DNA from: Chaetoceros tenuissimus
Lineage: Eukaryota; Bacillariophyta; Thalassiosirophyceae; Chaetocerotales; Chaetocerotaceae
Assembly: GCA_021927905.1 (NCBI GenBank)
Contig: BLLK01000045.1
Location: 2,046,001-2,110,000 of the forward strand
Reading direction: 5' to 3'
Length of the DNA stretch: 64,000 nt
The position numbers were made by a program, and so were the translations under genes. The notes under the pieces were generated by a model. That model did no database searches, was not told the origin of the DNA, and worked only from the letters and a program-made list of their open reading frames with translations. This document shows, piece after piece, positions 59,481 through 64,000 of the stretch; position 1 is the stretch's first letter; the number at the start of each line of letters is the position of its first letter.

Positions 59481-61009
59481 ATGATTCGTTTTTCAAGTAT
59501 TACCAGAGAAAGTTTCCTAAAGAGGAGTCTTACCAGTTCTCGTAGTTGGATAGGAGCTCGATCCAAAAGCACTGCAGCTACAACTGATTCAATCCCAGAT
59601 GAACTGAAGTCTCTTTCCGAACAGTCGAGAAGATACATCTCTCTCGAAGATCAATATGGAGCTCATAACTACCATCCTCTGCCTGTAGTGCTTTCCAGAG
59701 GTGAAGGGGTGTACGTGTATGATGTAGATGGGAAGAAATATTATGATTTCCTTAGTGCTTACTCCGCTGTAAATCAAGGTAAGTTCAAAGAGCTATCGTG
59801 AAATCCTCCTATCTTTTGATCTACTTTATTTCTAAACACGTTTCATGTATTAGGTCATTGTCATCCAAAGATTATCAATGCTCTGGTAGAACAGGCGCAG
59901 AAACTCACATTGACAAGCCGTGCATTTCATAATGACTGTTTGGGAGAATATTCAGAATTTGTCAGTGCATACTTTGATTACGACCGAGTTTTGCCGATGA
60001 ATACCGGTGTTGAAGGAGGAGAAACAGCAATTAAGCTTGCTCGAAGGTAAATTTTCTTTGTGTGAACTTTATCAAGGATGTTTTGCTGGCCCAATGCTAA
60101 CACTACATGTTTTTGTGAATACAAAGATGGGGATATGCGGTGAAAGGAATTCCTGAAAACCAAGCAAGAGTCATTTTTTCTTCAAATAATTTCTGGGGAA
60201 GAACTCTAGCAGCCATCAGCTCATCAAATGATCCGACTGCTTTCAGCGGATTTGGTCCTTACATGCCAGGATTTTCTTCAGTTGAATACAACAATCTTGC
60301 TGCCCTCGAGGAGGAATTTCAAAGAGATGCAAAAAATATTGCTGCATTCATGGTTGAGCCTATCCAAGGTGAAGCTGGAGTGGTGGTTCCTGACGACGGT
60401 TACATGAAGAGAGTTCATGAACTTTGTCAGCAGTACAATGTGCTTCTCATCGCTGATGAAGTACAGACTGGACTTGGTAGAACAGGGTATCGCTTGGCCG
60501 TTGATCACGATGTGTGCAAGCCAGATATTTTGGTCCTAGGTAAGGCTTTATCTGGAGGAGTATTGCCTGTTTCAGCAGTTCTTGCATCGGATGAAGTGAT
60601 GCTTACCCTGCGCCCTGGTGAACATGGCTCCACCTATGGTGGAAATCCACTCGCATGCAAAGTTGCAACAGCAGCTTTGGAAGTACTTCGCGACGAGAAG
60701 CTTTCAGAAAATTCAGTTGCAAGAGGAAATCAGCTACGCGCTGGAATATCTTCCATGTTAAACGACACCTGTATCGAAAGTGTACGAGGACGGGGTCTTC
60801 TCAATGCAATGGTTATTGATAAACCTAAAGGTGGATATGGAGACCAAGGTAAAGCTTGGGACGTGTGCTTAGCTATGAGAGACCATGGACTTCTAGCAAA
60901 GCCTACTCATGGCAATATTATAAGGTTCGCCCCTCCTCTTACCATCTCGGAACAGCAAATTGATGATTGCCTGGAAATAATTGAGAAGAGTGTAAAACAG
61001 GTTGGGTAA
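59481..61009 (+). CDS. OAT: Ornithine aminotransferase, mitochondrial, three exons
   Basis: Exons 59481-59778, 59854-60046 and 60127-61009 give 457 residues. The N-terminus ([31 protein letters not shown]) is Arg/Ser-rich with no acid, a mitochondrial presequence. OAT signatures are clear: [88 protein letters not shown] and the PLP Lys303 in LGKALSGG, then [13 protein letters not shown]. It swaps the delta-amino group of ornithine onto 2-oxoglutarate, giving glutamate semialdehyde, and links the urea-cycle and proline pathways. Confidence 0.95.
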
Positions 61010-61251
61010 AGCTTATCAAAACGAAACAAATTTCTAAGTGAATGCCCAATAGAGATAAAGTTGCCTAATTCTACTGATAAATATGAAAATAATGATTGTG
61101 CTGATATCTGCTGATATTAACTTTGTACAAATTTGTCGCAAGTGAATCATCTGCAAATCTTCCTACAAAGCTGCATAAAATTGAGAAAATGCTTGAGTCC
61201 ATTCAAGAAATCAAGATCAAGCATTCTATTGCAATCTCTTCGTCGATAAAT

Positions 61252-62282
61252 CTAACGTCGTTTATCCCCCTTCTTTTTCTTTGAAGAATTACTTTCATTG
61301 TCCCCGTTGTTCTTTGGTCTTCTCTTTGAACTTCCACCGCTATCTTCAGACTTTCTCTTGTCTCTTTTGCCAGACTTTGCTTTTCCATCATTTCCTGTCG
61401 CAGAAAACTTTGATGCTCCACCCGCCGCATGATTGGAAGCATCAGCCTCTACATTTCCACCTCCATTTGCAGCTGATGCTGTTATTGCTGCACCACCTCT
61501 TCTCATTCCGCTTGTTGCAAATGTGACCGTAGATGTATTACCACTTCTCTGTCGAGAGGAAGGATGAACTCTGAATCCAAATACTCGAGGAACATATGCA
61601 GATTCAGGAGAAAGACCGTCCGGAACCAAGTTACTAAATGTCATAAGAAAGAGGTGAGCAAAAGTTGTCCCAAAAGCTGCACCATCTACTGCAGCACTAC
61701 TAAGCGCTGCTGCACCGTGACTACTTCTATAGCGCATCGGAGGTGGATGATAAACATTTTGACATTTTGGGCAGAATATTTTCACAGTATCAGCACCCAT
61801 TTCATCTTTAAGGGCTACTGGTAAAACTGGCTGGCCATAGCATTGTATTAGAGGACATGTACCAAATTCTTTATTTGCATACTGATTTTGTTATTGGAAG
61901 GAAATTAAACATCCGATGAGAATACTATTGGCCTATGAAACTTTTCAAAATGAAAAAAGAAACCCACTACTCTTACCTTGTTGTACATGGCATCAAGTCC
62001 ATGAGCTGTAATAATATATCTAGCATGAATGAGCCCGTAAAGTGTACATGCACTTTGGGTAAGATGAGAGTCATCCGAATCATCAGGACCAATCCTATCT
62101 AATATAAGATCGAGACAGTCAGAGAAATTAGAAACGCAAGCCCTGAGGCCATAGAGGTTGAATCCGTCCTCTATATAAGATCTCTCGACTTTGCAAAACA
62201 TTTCATGTCCTTTTAAACTGCAAAACCATTGAATCCAAGGCTCATCTTGTCCCGATGCCGAGGAGTCTTCGTGATATGCCAT
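61252..62282 (-). CDS. CSNK2B: Casein kinase II regulatory (beta) subunit with basic C-terminal tail, two exons
   Basis: Exons 62282-61977 and 61881-61252 (GTAAGA/AATCAG) give 311 residues. The zinc site is exact for CK2 beta: Cys111-PLIQ-Cys116, 22 residues, Cys139-PK-Cys142. Other family landmarks: WIQWFCSLKGHEMFCKVERSYIEDGFNLYGL, LTQSACTLYGLIHARYI and AFGTTFAHLFLMTFSNLVP. The beta dimer holds two catalytic alpha subunits and picks substrates. The last 105 residues are an extra Gly/Ala-then Lys/Arg-rich tail (KSGKRDKRKSEDSGGSSKRR), probably a nuclear or nucleic-acid-binding extension not present in animal CK2 beta. The first ATG in frame is at 62282. Confidence 0.93.
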
Positions 62283-63046
62283 GTTAATATCTAAAAATGT
62301 AAAAATATGTTTTGTTTTCTTCCAACAATTAGCACTCAACTACGGCTGTTAAAAGAAGAGAGGGAATAGTTAATATTTGTGGACTGGATGGAATATTGAT
62401 GGTATGAATGAATATTGAAAGCAGAGAAGTTCTTTCCTTCCGATCAAAAAGAGTTGAGTTGCGCGATGTCAATACCACCGTTCAACTTTTATAGATCCTA
62501 AAAACTCACTTACTTCGAATGAGTAGATGGATAAAATTCAAAACCTTTGTTGGCCGATATACAATTTCTGCAAATAATGATTCTACTTGTGAAAAATCCG
62601 ATAGTGGCGATGCAAATTTAACTCTGGTAAGATACTCGTAGTTTGGTAGTAACAACAGCAACTCTTCTAATGTTGAAAATGTATTGAGCAGAGGGACGGA
62701 GGACGTACGAGACCTAAAATGCGTGCTGTGTCCTAGCTACGTACATAGACTAGCTAGGTAAGTGTACTTAACGTTGATGAAACAGTGGATGGATGGGCTG
62801 AACATTGTCAATACAAGTACAATAGGGTTAAAAGAGTTCCAGTAAGCTATAGAATAGAACAATGAACAAAAAAAAAGCCATAGTAATAGAAAAATAAAAA
62901 AACAGTCCATCACTCCTCCACTTCCTTTTCAAATTCTTTTCTCTTTTCCCAATCTCAACGCACCCTCTCCGTACATTGGAACTTTGGTAAATTGAAGAAT
63001 CTACAATACTCTTTCACGACATTACTTTGAAATAATAGTTGCAAGT
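62283..63046. other. Intergenic region CK2 beta / EMC3
   Basis: 764 bp; promoter of CK2 beta at the left and 3' end of EMC3 at the right. A CTAGCTACGTACATAGACTAGCTAGG near-palindrome lies around 62734-62758. No gene recognised. Confidence 0.4.
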
Positions 63047-64000
63047 TTAATTAGATTTCACTTTCTTCTTTCCTGTGCTTGTTGCAGCGGTTCCGAAAAT
63101 ATCAAATCCAGGTTCATTTCCACCAACAATCTTCTTACTGTACTTTTTACCAAGTAGCCTTGTATCAGCATCATCCAAAGTATTCTTCACTTTGGCCATT
63201 TCCAAACTTTCAATTTCACCCTTTAGGAACTTCTCAGCTTCAAACTTTTTCTGTGGTCCTCCAGCTGAAAATGTATTTCCAAGTTGATTTTGTACCATAG
63301 CTGCTTCCATGTGCTGTTTCTGCACATTTCCATCGCCTTCAATGACAAGTTTGAAAAATGCTCTGAGTCCAAACATAACAAGGAAATACCAAGATACTGA
63401 CGATACATACGAAGTCTCCAAAGTTTTTAGATCCAACCCCCTCTGAAACATCATTTTGAAACCATTAGTGAGTGGGATAGGAACCTTGACCAATACATAT
63501 CCTAAGAGTAATGATGTTATTAGTGCCACAAAATTGACGAGAGATTGAAATTATGATTGTAACAAAATCACTTACCAGAAAAAAAGAATCCTATACCCTG
63601 CATTAGCACCATGTTTTGGATCATAAAGGCAAACTGCCCTTTCATTGGACCCATCATTGCCATTGGATCTGGCATATCATCGTCACCATTGTCACCTGCT
63701 CCCTTCTCTTTCTCTTCTTGTTGCCTCTGAGTTTCTTCTTCAACCCACTGCATTTCTTCCTTCAAATAACCAGTGGTATCATCAGTCCAATATCTTATAC
63801 GTGCTTCATATTTCTGTTTGGAAAGATATCCCCCAGCACCGGATCTCAACCGACTGCTTCTTGTCAAAGTAGACTTGACTCGCTGCTCAATTTTAGGCAA
63901 ATTTTTGACAGACGATGACTTTAGAACTAGAGAAAGGTAGTGTCGGAGCAAACCAGCTAGAATCATAATTATTAGAAGTGGTAAAACTACCCAGTCTCTA
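63047..64000 (-). CDS. EMC3: ER membrane protein complex subunit 3 (5' end beyond window)
   Basis: Exons 63501-63047 and 64000-63576 (GTAAGT/CTTAG, 74-base intron) give 292 visible residues; the frame is open at the right edge (RDWVVLPLLIIMILAGLLRHYLSLVL). This fits a start a few residues further on, as EMC3 proteins begin shortly before WVVLP. Visible family features: IRHY-like LLRHYLSLVLKS, MKGQFAFMIQNMVLMQGIGFFFSGYVLVKVPIPLTNGFKMMFQRG and LDLKTLETSYVSSVSWYFLVMFGLR. EMC3 is the Oxa1-family insertase core of the EMC. An internal Met (63966) must not be taken as the start. Confidence 0.92.

Noticed and set aside
1-64000. Search for CRISPR arrays, retroelements, bacterial-type operons or toxin genes
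   Set aside because: No regularly spaced repeats, reverse transcriptase, capsid or integrase motifs were seen; intron-bearing genes show that this is eukaryotic nuclear DNA.

Overview
The window looks like nuclear DNA of a photosynthetic stramenopile, most likely a centric diatom; the genus is not proven by anything seen here. The DNA is AT-rich, genes are dense and lie on both strands, and most introns are short spliceosomal GT-AG introns of about 35-100 bases (292 bases at the longest). A Rieske protein carries an ER signal followed by an AAA-F-VP cleavage site, the hallmark of import into a red-algal-derived secondary plastid. A DGDG synthase also points to a plastid. Secreted ShK-, kelch/EGF- and Pro/Ser-rich protease genes fit a diatom. 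No tRNA, rRNA, CRISPR array or virus-like element was recognised.

Layout. 1-8.9 kb: edge of a minus-strand gene, an unknown multi-pass membrane protein, a carbohydrate-type sulfotransferase, a small elongin-B-like gene hidden in two exons, an unknown RRxSL-repeat protein and a trypsin-like protease. 8.9-25.2 kb: UTP25 (ribosome biogenesis), an Alba protein, a secreted kelch/EGF protein, an AGC kinase with one cyclic-nucleotide-binding-like domain, CCT zeta, an endonuclease III homologue without its Fe-S cysteines, DGDG synthase and a subtilisin-like protease. 25.5-41.6 kb: phosphoglycerate kinase with a Cys/His-rich insert, the plastid Rieske protein, an ShK-domain protein, a ubiquitin-specific protease, a 7-exon ABCC transporter, PRP17 and NEDD1. 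42.9-49.7 kb: a 2OG-Fe(II) oxygenase and EMC4 that were probably divergent neighbours about 0.45 kb apart, now split by a 4.9-kb PIF/Harbinger DNA transposon that itself holds two nested non-autonomous elements. 50.8-64 kb: a small repeat-motif protein, an MDM2-type RING protein, a C19orf12-like membrane protein, an RS-rich protein, a coiled-coil protein, LST8, ornithine aminotransferase, CK2 beta and EMC3, which runs off the right edge.

Most genes are single-copy housekeeping genes with no operon-like logic; divergent pairs with 0.2-0.45 kb between start codons are common (UTP25/Alba, kelch/kinase, NTH1/DGD, ABCC/PRP17, coiled-coil/LST8). Two subunits of the ER membrane protein complex (EMC4, EMC3) lie about 13 kb apart. 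The most structured accessory region is the nested transposon at 44,680-49,614. Many genes here were assembled from exons by phase-consistent GT-AG junctions; transcripts would settle them.
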